In this document: piece by piece, positions 21,720 to 28,973 of the stretch
Layout of the letters: every line of letters begins with the position of its first letter
Position numbering within the stretch: the stretch's first letter is position 1
Origin: Xanthomarina sp035306705
Lineage (GTDB): Bacteria; Bacteroidota; Bacteroidia; Flavobacteriales; Flavobacteriaceae
Assembly (NCBI RefSeq): GCF_035306705.1
Contig: NZ_DATGNO010000064.1
Span: forward strand, 1-28,973
DNA length: 28,973 nucleotides
Direction of reading: 5' to 3'
The notes under the pieces: generated by a model
The model's input: the letters and a program-made list of their open reading frames with translations, nothing else
What the model was told of the DNA's origin: nothing
Databases searched by the model: none
Translations under genes and position numbers: made by a program

Positions 21720-24392
21720 ATGAAAAAAAATTACATCCAAAGATTATTAGTTGTTGGTATGTTATTTTTTGGATTAGTAGGTTTTGCGCAGCATAATCTT
21801 GCTAATTCAGAGTATAGCAGCATTATCAAAACTTACTTAATCAAGAACCAAGCAGCTTATAACCTGACGGCTAACGATATTCAGGATTTATATGTTACTA
21901 ATGAGTACTTTTCAAAAAGTACAAAAATCAATCATGTATACGTTAATCAACGTTATCAGGGGATTGATATTTATAATGCTGTTTCTAGTGTTGCAGTAAA
22001 AGACAATGTTGTTTTTTATTATGCTAATAGCTTTATAAGTGAAATCAGTCAAAAAGCAAACACCATAACGCCTCAAATCAATGCACAACGTGCTTTGGAA
22101 AACGCGGCTGCGCAATTGAATCTAGGAAGTGTTCAAGGGTTAGAATTAATTTCAGCAAAAGGCAATGAGTTTGTCTATAACGGTGCAAATGTTTCTCAAA
22201 CTAATATTCCAGTTAAACTAGTGTATTTCTACTCAGAAGAGCAAGGCACTTTAAAATTGGCTTGGGATTTAAACATCGATACTTTAAGTGGAAAAAATTG
22301 GTGGAGTGTACGAGTAGATGCCGTAACTGGTCAAATAATCGATACTACTGATTGGGTATTATCTTGTGATTTTGGCGATGGTGATCATTCTAACCATACG
22401 TTCCACGCAAACTCTAAAGAAGACTTTTCTTTATTTAGAGCTAATTCTTTTGTAGCCGACGGGTCTCAATACAATGTTTTTGCATTTCCAGTTGAAGCTC
22501 CTAGTTTTGGAGGAAGAACTTTATTGACGTCTCCTGCAGACGATGTAGCTTCACCATACGGTTGGCACGATACCAACGGTGCTGCAGGTGCAGAATATAC
22601 AATTACTAGAGGAAATAACGTATATGCTTACGATGATACAGCGAATACAAATAATCCAGGTTATTCCCCTAATGGAACAGCAGCTTTAAATTTTAATTTT
22701 CCATTAAACTTAAGTCAAGAACCAATAGGATATCTAGATGCCTCTGTTACAAATTTATTTTACGTGAGCAACGTCATGCACGATGTATGGTACCGTTACG
22801 GTTTTGATGAAGTTTCTGGAAACTTCCAACAAAACAACTATGGCAATGGCGGATTAGGTAACGATGCTGTTCGCGCAGAAGCTCAAGATGGAGAAAGTGT
22901 AGGTAATGCTAATTTTGCAACCCCAACTGATGGGGGTGCTCCTAGAATGCAGATGTATTTATGGCCTGCTCCGGGAGGAGTTCAAAACCTAGTAACTGTA
23001 AACAACACATCTATTGCTGGACCATATCAAGCTGTTAACCCTGCAACAACGCCTCCAAACACCATTATGGGAATTGGCGAAACACCTGTAACAGGAGATT
23101 TAGTAGTTGTTAGTGCAGGCTCTTCAGTTCCGATTGAAGGTTGTGCTGCACTTACCAATGCGGCTAACGTAGCTGGTAAAATTGCCATTGTTATGAGAGG
23201 AGATTGTCCTTTTGTAGATAAAATAAGAAATGCGGAAAATGCGGGTGCTATTGCTGTTATTGTAATAAACCACAACAATCCAACTAACGATCCAGCTTAT
23301 ACACCTTATGTGAACATGGCAGGAGAGCCAAATCCATTATTTACTATTCCTTCCGTATTTATGAGTTATGCTGATGGTCAAATTTTAATGAACGCCATTC
23401 AAACGCAAACAGTTAGTGTTACTTTACAAGGAACAGGAGTCTATATGCGAGATGGTAGTTTCGACAATGGAATTATTGCTCACGAATATGGACACGGTAT
23501 TTCTACGAGATTAACAGGAGGACCAAGTACTAACTGTCTTGGAGGGATATTAAATAAAGAACAAATGGGTGAAGGTTGGTCAGATTGGTTCGCATTAATG
23601 CTTACCATGAAACCAGGAGATCAAGCAGAAGACGCCAGAGGTATGGGAACCTATGCCGTTGGACAACCAACAAATGCGCTTGGAATTAGATTGGCACCTT
23701 ATAGTACAGATTTTGCCATTAACGATTATACATATGGAGATACAAATGATACTCAAAATGTTGTTAGTCCTCACGGAGTAGGCTTTGTTTGGGCTACTAT
23801 GTTATGGGACTTAACTTGGGCTTATGTAGATAAGTATGGTTTCGACCCAGATTTATATACAGGAACAGGTGGAAACAACAAAGTGATGCAAGTAGTTATC
23901 GATGGATTAAAATTACAGGGTTGCCAACCGGGCTTTGTAGTAGGTAGAGATGCTATTTTAGCTGCCGATACAGCTATGGGCGGAAAGGATCAATGTTTAA
24001 TTTGGGACGTGTTTGCTAGAAGAGGTGTTGGTGTAAATGCTAGCCAAGGAACATCTTTTAGTATGACAGACCAAACTGAGGATTTTACAACACTTCCAGA
24101 TACAGATCCTAGTTTAGTTAACTGTACAACTATTGGAATTGAAGAGTTTAACACTAGTAGCTATAAAGTATATCCAAACCCAACCAATGGACGTTTGTTT
24201 ATTAAAACTGCTAAAAACTACGGTCAAGTAACCCTTACTATAACAGATATTAACGGAAGACAAGTGCTTTCTAAAAAAGTAGAGTTATTTAACCAAGTAG
24301 AAATGGATATTAATAACTTGCAATCTGGAATTTATATTTTAAATATAGATGGAGAAGGATTTAGTGCAAACCATAAGGTTATTAAAAACTAA
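21720..24392 (+). CDS. Secreted M36 (fungalysin) metalloprotease with PA insert and T9SS sorting domain
   Basis: The 890-residue zinc protease has a signal peptide (1-23, ending GFAQ), a fungalysin/thermolysin propeptide (about 30-210) and the front lobe of the M36 domain from about 323 (LFYVSNVMHDVWYRYGF). A PA domain (about 440-570, with VAGKIAIVMRGDCPF) comes next, and only then the zinc site HEYGH (H588, E589, H592) and third ligand E618 in MGEGWSDW. A T9SS type A sorting domain closes it (about 815-890, with VYPNPTNG and final KVIKN). It should be secreted by T9SS and degrade extracellular protein for nutrition. It has its own promoter and terminator, and sits between dxs and tadA. Confidence 0.95.
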   Translation: MKKNYIQRLLVVGMLFFGLVGFAQHNLANSEYSSIIKTYLIKNQAAYNLTANDIQDLYVTNEYFSKSTKINHVYVNQRYQGIDIYNAVSSVAVKDNVVFYYANSFISEISQKANTITPQINAQRALENAAAQLNLGSVQGLELISAKGNEFVYNGANVSQTNIPVKLVYFYSEEQGTLKLAWDLNIDTLSGKNWWSVRVDAVTGQIIDTTDWVLSCDFGDGDHSNHTFHANSKEDFSLFRANSFVADGSQYNVFAFPVEAPSFGGRTLLTSPADDVASPYGWHDTNGAAGAEYTITRGNNVYAYDDTANTNNPGYSPNGTAALNFNFPLNLSQEPIGYLDASVTNLFYVSNVMHDVWYRYGFDEVSGNFQQNNYGNGGLGNDAVRAEAQDGESVGNANFATPTDGGAPRMQMYLWPAPGGVQNLVTVNNTSIAGPYQAVNPATTPPNTIMGIGETPVTGDLVVVSAGSSVPIEGCAALTNAANVAGKIAIVMRGDCPFVDKIRNAENAGAIAVIVINHNNPTNDPAYTPYVNMAGEPNPLFTIPSVFMSYADGQILMNAIQTQTVSVTLQGTGVYMRDGSFDNGIIAHEYGHGISTRLTGGPSTNCLGGILNKEQMGEGWSDWFALMLTMKPGDQAEDARGMGTYAVGQPTNALGIRLAPYSTDFAINDYTYGDTNDTQNVVSPHGVGFVWATMLWDLTWAYVDKYGFDPDLYTGTGGNNKVMQVVIDGLKLQGCQPGFVVGRDAILAADTAMGGKDQCLIWDVFARRGVGVNASQGTSFSMTDQTEDFTTLPDTDPSLVNCTTIGIEEFNTSSYKVYPNPTNGRLFIKTAKNYGQVTLTITDINGRQVLSKKVELFNQVEMDINNLQSGIYILNIDGEGFSANHKVIKN

Positions 24393-24415
24393 GTAAATTT
24401 TTAAATTGAATTATT

Positions 24416-24449
24416 AAAGACAGCTATAGGTTTATAGCTGTCTTTTTTT
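24416..24449 (+). terminator. Rho-independent terminator of the M36 protease gene
   Basis: AAAGACAGCTATA (24416-24428) pairs with TATAGCTGTCTTT (24433-24445) around a GGTT loop, followed by a long T-run. Confidence 0.92.
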
Positions 24450-24461
24450 ATTTTTACATGT

Positions 24462-24911
24462 ATGGAAAATTTGTTCGACGACGTCTATTTTATGAAAAAA
24501 GCATTACAAGAAGCAGAGGCTGCTTTCGAGAAAGGTGAAATTCCTGTGGGAGCAGTAATAGTAGTGGATAATCGTATTATTGCTAGAGCCCATAATTTAA
24601 CCGAGCTTTTAACAGATGTAACAGCCCATGCCGAGATGCAAGCTATTACGGCTGCCTCTAATTTTTTGGGAGGTAAATATCTTCACAATTGCACACTTTA
24701 TGTAACTCTGGAACCTTGCCAAATGTGTGCAGGGGCTTTATATTGGAGTCAAATAACTAAAATAGTCTATGGCGCTAGAGATGAAGAAAGAGGATGTATT
24801 GCATTAAAAACCAAATTGCATCCAAAAACCGTGATGCTTGGAGGTGTTTTGGCTGAAGAAGCAACAGAGCTCCTGAAGCGATTTTTTATAGAAAAAAGAA
24901 ATTTAAATTAA
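24462..24911 (+). CDS. tadA: tRNA adenosine(34) deaminase / nucleoside deaminase
   Basis: The 149-residue zinc enzyme would convert adenosine to inosine at the wobble position of tRNA-Arg(ACG). Zinc and proton-shuttle residues are clear: HAEMQAI with H56 and E58, and PCQMC with C86 and C89. EIPVGAVIV at 26-34 and the downstream VYGARDEERG are typical of TadA. Length agrees with the family (about 150-165). The start lies just after the M36 terminator, so its promoter must be very close or the terminator leaky. The stop overlaps the convergent small membrane protein gene by 4 bp. Confidence 0.92.
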   Translation: MENLFDDVYFMKKALQEAEAAFEKGEIPVGAVIVVDNRIIARAHNLTELLTDVTAHAEMQAITAASNFLGGKYLHNCTLYVTLEPCQMCAGALYWSQITKIVYGARDEERGCIALKTKLHPKTVMLGGVLAEEATELLKRFFIEKRNLN

Positions 24912-25159
24912 GTGTCTTTTCGTTCTCTATACTCTCGCATTTTATCTAAACTATCTTTAGTAATCATATAGTCCTTAAAGCTTCTGTCTTTCCATCTATA
25001 GTATGAAAATAATGGGAATACAATAATAAACAGTCCAACAACGCCAAAACCAATAAGCTTTTGTGAATAATCTGTTTCTAAAACATATCCTAAAACAATA
25101 CCACCCACAGAAAGGATAAAAAAGAAAAGCGTGATGTATTTAATCAGTGAAGGTTTCAT
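24908..25159 (-). CDS. Small two-TM membrane protein downstream of the ClC gene
   Basis: The 83-residue protein has hydrophobic helices at about 7-26 and 35-53, then an amphipathic, charged tail (RWKDRSFKDYM, KMREYRERKDT). I do not recognise a named family. The ATG at 25157-25159 overlaps the ClC stop codon by 1 bp, so the two genes are probably one operon and may be translationally coupled. It could be an accessory protein of the channel, but only position suggests this. Confidence 0.75.
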   Translation of the reverse strand: MKPSLIKYITLFFFILSVGGIVLGYVLETDYSQKLIGFGVVGLFIIVFPLFSYYRWKDRSFKDYMITKDSLDKMREYRERKDT

Positions 25160-26958
25160 TAGGTAAAGTTAAGTAATTCGCGTCTATACGCCGTTAATAA
25201 TTTAGATTTTGAAACAAAGCCATAATATTTTCCATTTTTAATTACAGGTAAATTCCAAGCATTGGTATCTTGAAACTTCTGCATTACTTGGCTCATATTA
25301 TCCTTGTCATAATTTATAAAACCTGGTGGTAATTGCATAAAAGTTTCCACCGAAGTCGAATTGTATAATGTTTGGTCAAACATGATGCTTCTAATATCAT
25401 CTAAAAGAATAATACCCACCAAGACATGATCATCATCCACTACAGGAAATAAGTTTCGATTGGATTTGGAAACGCCCTTGTAGAGCATATCTCCAAGAGA
25501 CATTTCAGGTCGAAGGGAGATGAAATCTTTCTCTATCACACTATCTAAATTCATAGTGGTTAAAACATTCTGGTCCCTATCATGGGTTAATAAATCTCCT
25601 CTTTCGGCTAACTCCTTGGTGTAAATGGTATGTTCCATATAGTTTTTAGTAATTAAGTAGGAAATAGCTACCGTAATCATAAGCGGTAAAAACAATTCGT
25701 AACCTCCAGTAATTTCAGCAATTAAAAAGATAGCTGTTAAGGGTGCATGGATTACCCCTGCAATTAACCCTGCCATTCCAACCAAAGTAAAATTAGATTC
25801 GGATACTTGATGGCCAAGACCTATGTTATTAACTATTTTGGCAACCACATTTCCTAAAGCACTTCCCATTACCATAGTTGGTACAATAACTCCTCCAACT
25901 CCTCCGGCAGCAAAAGTGGTGGTCATAGCTATGGCCTTAAAAACGGTAAATCCGATTAAGAGTATAATGACTACCCAAATATTGTCTAGATATTTATCGA
26001 AAAGATTAGTACCTAAAGCACTTAAATAATTCCCTTCAAAAAGATCTTTTGTAAAACTTAAACCTTCCCCATAAAGAGGTGGAATAAAATACAGCATGAC
26101 CCCAATAGCAAAGCCTCCCACTAAAAGTTTGGTAAACTTGTTTTTAAACCTGTCAAAAAAGGCATAGACCGCAAAGTAAATTTTAGTGAAATATATGGAA
26201 GCCATTCCAGTGCCAAGCCCTAAAATTATATAAAAAGCGGTATCTCTAATGGTGAATTTATCAGTTACTGCAAAATCAAAAAGAACTTCATCTCCCAGAA
26301 AAAAGTAGGAGGTCAACACCGAAGAAATTGAGGCAATTAATAAAGGTAATAATGAAGCAAAAGTCAAGTCGAGACTAAACACTTCAACAGCGAAAACAAT
26401 AGCAGCAATAGGCGACTTAAACATGGAAGCAATCGCTCCAGCAGTAGCACAGGCAATAAGTAAAGTCCTGGTTCTTTTATCTACTCGCAATAACCTACTT
26501 AAATTAGAACTTATAGCAGACCCCGAAGTCATTGCTGGTCCTAAGAGTCCTACAGAACCACCAAACCCAACGGTTAAAGGAGCTAGAATAATGGGGTGAT
26601 AAATAAGTTTGTAGGACAGTAACCCTTTTTGTCTTAAAAGAGAATATAAAAGTGAAGGAACTGCCCGTTTTATAAATCGAGGAACCGATGGGGTCATTCC
26701 TTTTCTAAACAAATACTTTTTAATAAGGTAAACCAAAAACAAACCTATAAAAGGTAAAATAAAATACAGTTGATTTTCAGAGAAAACAATCCCCTTTTTC
26801 AAGAATACCTGAATGGAATAAGTAATGTTTTTTAGGATTAATGCCGCTATACCAGTAGATAAACCCACAAAAATGCTCAATAGTAAAACAAAGTTTTTTT
26901 GCGAGATATGCTTATATCTCCAAACTGTAAATTGTTTAATAAAACTGTTCACATTCAT
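25159..26958 (-). CDS. ClC-family chloride channel/transporter with CBS domains
   Basis: The 599-residue protein has a ClC membrane domain (about 20-440) and two cytosolic CBS domains (about 465-595, MNLDSVIEKDFISLRP, NLFPVVDDDHVLVGII). Family features include GGVGGVIVPTMVMGSALG near 355 and AEITGGYELFLP near 418, whose Tyr corresponds to Y445 of E. coli ClC-ec1. The usual GREGP motif reads GLLGP (137-141), so the gating glutamate (E148 in ClC-ec1) is Leu139. The internal proton glutamate (E203) appears to be Val193. This suggests passive anion conduction rather than proton-coupled exchange, with the alignment made by eye. A 33-residue peptide gene lies 22 bp upstream. Confidence 0.9.
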   Translation of the reverse strand: MNVNSFIKQFTVWRYKHISQKNFVLLLSIFVGLSTGIAALILKNITYSIQVFLKKGIVFSENQLYFILPFIGLFLVYLIKKYLFRKGMTPSVPRFIKRAVPSLLYSLLRQKGLLSYKLIYHPIILAPLTVGFGGSVGLLGPAMTSGSAISSNLSRLLRVDKRTRTLLIACATAGAIASMFKSPIAAIVFAVEVFSLDLTFASLLPLLIASISSVLTSYFFLGDEVLFDFAVTDKFTIRDTAFYIILGLGTGMASIYFTKIYFAVYAFFDRFKNKFTKLLVGGFAIGVMLYFIPPLYGEGLSFTKDLFEGNYLSALGTNLFDKYLDNIWVVIILLIGFTVFKAIAMTTTFAAGGVGGVIVPTMVMGSALGNVVAKIVNNIGLGHQVSESNFTLVGMAGLIAGVIHAPLTAIFLIAEITGGYELFLPLMITVAISYLITKNYMEHTIYTKELAERGDLLTHDRDQNVLTTMNLDSVIEKDFISLRPEMSLGDMLYKGVSKSNRNLFPVVDDDHVLVGIILLDDIRSIMFDQTLYNSTSVETFMQLPPGFINYDKDNMSQVMQKFQDTNAWNLPVIKNGKYYGFVSKSKLLTAYRRELLNFT

Positions 26959-26980
26959 TTAAAATGGCAAGTTGGTTTAT

Positions 26981-27082
26981 TTAATTAGTCATTGCAAAAT
27001 AGGCATAGGTGTATAATACAAACAAGATAACCGTAAGTATTACTGCTATATATAAGACAATTTTAACAATCTTCTTTCTCAT
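26981..27082 (-). CDS. Small single-TM peptide upstream of the ClC gene, 33 residues
   Basis: The minus strand encodes MRKKIVKIVLYIAVILTVIL followed by FVLYTYAYFAMTN and a TAA. The basic start and one hydrophobic helix make it a plausible inner-membrane miniprotein. It runs in the same direction as the ClC gene with a 22-bp gap and lies after the aspS terminator, so it may be first in a three-gene unit with ClC and the 83-residue protein. No promoter box is clear. Because of its size, chance cannot be excluded. Confidence 0.5.
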   Translation of the reverse strand: MRKKIVKIVLYIAVILTVILFVLYTYAYFAMTN

Positions 27083-27096
27083 AATCTAAAACTACT

Positions 27097-27127
27097 AAAA
27101 AAATTGTCCCGATTGCTATCGGGACAA
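27097..27127 (-). terminator. Rho-independent terminator of aspS
   Basis: TTGTCCCGAT (27104-27113) pairs perfectly with ATCGGGACAA (27118-27127) around TGCT. Read on the minus strand it is followed by seven T residues. The stop codon of aspS is 14 bp upstream. Confidence 0.92.
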
Positions 27128-27140
27128 GTTTAATATGTTG

Positions 27141-28895
27141 TTATGACTTTAAGTTAAGTTTTAAACTTAGCTCTTCTAGTTGTTTATTGTCTATTGGAGC
27201 GGGAGCATCGATCATGACATCACGTCCAGAATTATTTTTAGGGAATGCAATAAAATCTCTAATGGTTTCTTGACCTCCAAGAATGGCAACCAATCTATCC
27301 AATCCAAAAGCCAAGCCGCCATGTGGAGGCGCTCCATATTCAAAAGCATTCATTAAGAAACCGAATTGTGCTTGAGCTTCCTCTTCGGTAAAACCTAAAT
27401 AATCGAACATTAAGGCTTGTGTTTTTTTATCGTGAATACGAATAGATCCACCCCCAATTTCATTTCCATTTAATACCAAATCGTAGGCATTGGCTTTTAC
27501 GTCTCCAGGATTTGTAGCCAATAGTTCTAATTGTCCGGGTTTTGGTGCTGTAAATGGATGGTGCATGGCATGGTAACGCTCAGTTTCTTCATCCCATTCT
27601 AAAAGAGGGAAATCCATTACCCAAAGTGGTGCAAATTCGTTAGGTTTGCGTAAACCTAGGCGTTCTGCTAATTCCATACGTAAAGCACTTAATTGCGCAC
27701 GTACTTTGTTTTTATCTCCGGAAAGTACACAAACTAAATCGCCTGGTTTGGCACCGGTTTTTTCAGCCCATTTGGCCAAATCGTCTTGATCGTAGAATTT
27801 ATCAACAGACGATTTATAAGTTCCATCTTCATTACAGCGAGAATAAATCATTCCTAAAGCACCCACTTGAGGACGTTTTACCCAATCAATTAATTGGTCT
27901 ATTTCTTTTCTTGTGTAAGCATTTCCTCCAGGAACGGCAATCGCTACAACCAATTCGGCAGAATTAAATACGCCAAAATCTTTGTGTTGAGCAACTTCAT
28001 TTAATTCCCCAAATTCCATCCCAAAACGAATGTCCGGCTTGTCGTTTCCGTATAAACGCATGGCATCGTCGTAGAGCATTCTTGGGAATTGATCAATTTC
28101 AACGCCATTCACTTCTTTTAAAAGATGTCTGGTTAAACCTTCAAAAGCATTTAATATATCTTCTTGCTCAACAAAGGCCATTTCGCAGTCTATTTGTGTA
28201 AATTCTGGCTGTCTGTCTGCACGTAGATCTTCGTCTCTAAAACATTTTACTATCTGAAAATATTTATCCATACCACCAACCATCAACAATTGTTTAAAGG
28301 TTTGCGGGCTCTGTGGAAGTGCATAAAATTGCCCTTCGTTCATTCTACTTGGAACTACAAAATCTCTAGCCCCTTCAGGTGTGGATTTAATTAAATAAGG
28401 AGTTTCAACTTCAATAAACCCTTCGTTAGACAGATAATTTCTAACTTCTTGAGCGACTTTATGACGGAAAATCAAGTTGTTTTTTACCGGATTTCTTCGA
28501 ATATCTAAATAACGATATTTCATTCTAATATCTTCGCCACCATCCGTTTTGTCTTCAATAGTAAAAGGCGGAAGTAGGGATTCGTTTAAAACAGTTAATT
28601 CAGAAACCAATATTTCTACATCACCAGTAGCCATATTAGGGTTTTTAGAAGCTCGTTCAATAACAGTTCCTTTAACCTGAATTACGAATTCCCGTCCTAG
28701 TTTTTGCGCCTGTTCTATTATGGCTTTAGGCGTGCGTTCTTCATCAAAAACTAACTGCGTAATGCCATAACGGTCGCGTAAATCAACCCAAACTATAAAT
28801 CCTTTATCACGAGATTTTTGTACCCAACCAGAAAGTGTGACATCGTTATTGATATGTGATGCTCTTAATTCACCACACGTATGACTTCTATACAT
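27141..28895 (-). CDS. aspS: Aspartate--tRNA ligase
   Basis: The 584-residue class II synthetase charges tRNA-Asp. It has the N-terminal OB-fold anticodon domain (about 1-105, with SGWVQKSRDKG and VDLRDRYG), motif 1 near 160 (FIEVETPYL), motif 2 as FRDEDLRADR (219-228), the bacterial GAD insertion (about 300-420) and motif 3 as GLAFGLDRL (527-535). HPFTAPKP near 470 is also typical. Length and GAD domain show the standard bacterial type. A TAAATTTG -7 box on the minus strand lies 52 bp before the ATG, and a strong terminator follows. Confidence 0.97.
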   Translation of the reverse strand: MYRSHTCGELRASHINNDVTLSGWVQKSRDKGFIVWVDLRDRYGITQLVFDEERTPKAIIEQAQKLGREFVIQVKGTVIERASKNPNMATGDVEILVSELTVLNESLLPPFTIEDKTDGGEDIRMKYRYLDIRRNPVKNNLIFRHKVAQEVRNYLSNEGFIEVETPYLIKSTPEGARDFVVPSRMNEGQFYALPQSPQTFKQLLMVGGMDKYFQIVKCFRDEDLRADRQPEFTQIDCEMAFVEQEDILNAFEGLTRHLLKEVNGVEIDQFPRMLYDDAMRLYGNDKPDIRFGMEFGELNEVAQHKDFGVFNSAELVVAIAVPGGNAYTRKEIDQLIDWVKRPQVGALGMIYSRCNEDGTYKSSVDKFYDQDDLAKWAEKTGAKPGDLVCVLSGDKNKVRAQLSALRMELAERLGLRKPNEFAPLWVMDFPLLEWDEETERYHAMHHPFTAPKPGQLELLATNPGDVKANAYDLVLNGNEIGGGSIRIHDKKTQALMFDYLGFTEEEAQAQFGFLMNAFEYGAPPHGGLAFGLDRLVAILGGQETIRDFIAFPKNNSGRDVMIDAPAPIDNKQLEELSLKLNLKS

Positions 28896-28947
28896 AAGTT
28901 TAAAATTTGAACTTGCCTGTTTTTACCTCAAGTTATTAAATAGGTTG

Positions 28948-28955
28948 CAAATTTA
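28948..28955 (-). promoter_or_regulatory. -7 promoter box (TAAATTTG) of aspS
   Basis: It matches TAnnTTTG on the minus strand, 52 bp before the start codon. The -33 position falls at or beyond the window edge. Confidence 0.5.
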
Positions 28956-28973
28956 AGGAAGTTAACCGATTAT

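Noticed and set aside
21720..24392. M36 protease gene as a recent insertion between dxs and tadA
   Set aside because: It is a self-contained transcription unit but has no flanking repeats, integrase or odd composition that would support transfer.

Overview
This is an AT-rich chromosomal window from a member of the Bacteroidota, most likely a marine Flavobacteriaceae species. The support is: two proteins ending in type IX secretion (T9SS) type A sorting domains, a TonB-dependent receptor with a carboxypeptidase-regulatory-like N-terminus, a DUF3109 protein, a LytTR response regulator paired with a TPR/LytS-type kinase, recurrent TAnnTTTG -7 promoter boxes, and almost no Shine-Dalgarno sequences. 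I see no insertion sequence, prophage, CRISPR array, rRNA or tRNA. Most genes are housekeeping.

Layout. (a) 1-641 is the C-terminal end of a secreted GEVED/T9SS protein, closed by a strong terminator. (b) 965-5110 reads rightward: an MscS-type channel, a 423-bp spacer with an 11-bp tandem repeat, a HupE/UreJ-like membrane protein, dCMP deaminase and an S41 C-terminal processing protease. (c) 5107-5918 (minus) holds a short FAD oxidoreductase and a small membrane protein, divergent from a DUF3109 gene (6040-6609). (d) 6619-9347 (minus) is a LytTR-type two-component operon, regulator first. The DNA in front of it carries two oppositely oriented pairs of direct repeats with exact 21-bp spacing, which resemble LytTR operators. 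(e) 9674-13254 (minus) is a phosphate uptake pair: an OprO/P-like porin and a PiT transporter with a PhoU-like tail. (f) 13640-13861 is an apparently decaying YwqK/MORN-type gene. (g) 13914-17948 (minus) is a TonB-dependent receptor followed by a beta-helix lipoprotein. (h) 18183-26958 contains dgt, a 43-aa membrane protein, dxs, a secreted M36 metalloprotease with a PA insert, tadA, a small membrane protein, and a ClC channel preceded by a 33-aa membrane peptide. (i) aspS ends the window on the minus strand.

The most interesting point is regulatory. In front of the TonB-dependent receptor there are six hexamers related to TGTWAA, spaced exactly 11 bp apart (18000-18060). On the coding strand this is a PhoB/PhoP-like direct-repeat array, and it sits where a -33 element would be. 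A weaker version with the same offset from the -7 box precedes the porin-PiT operon. This suggests, without proving it, that the receptor/lipoprotein pair belongs to the phosphate-starvation response and forms one phosphorus-acquisition locus with porin-PiT. The other points worth checking are the self-control architecture of the LytTR operon (a promoter with a -7 box, no -33 and almost no leader), the loss of the gating glutamate in the ClC protein, and an unassigned minus-strand terminator upstream of the porin.
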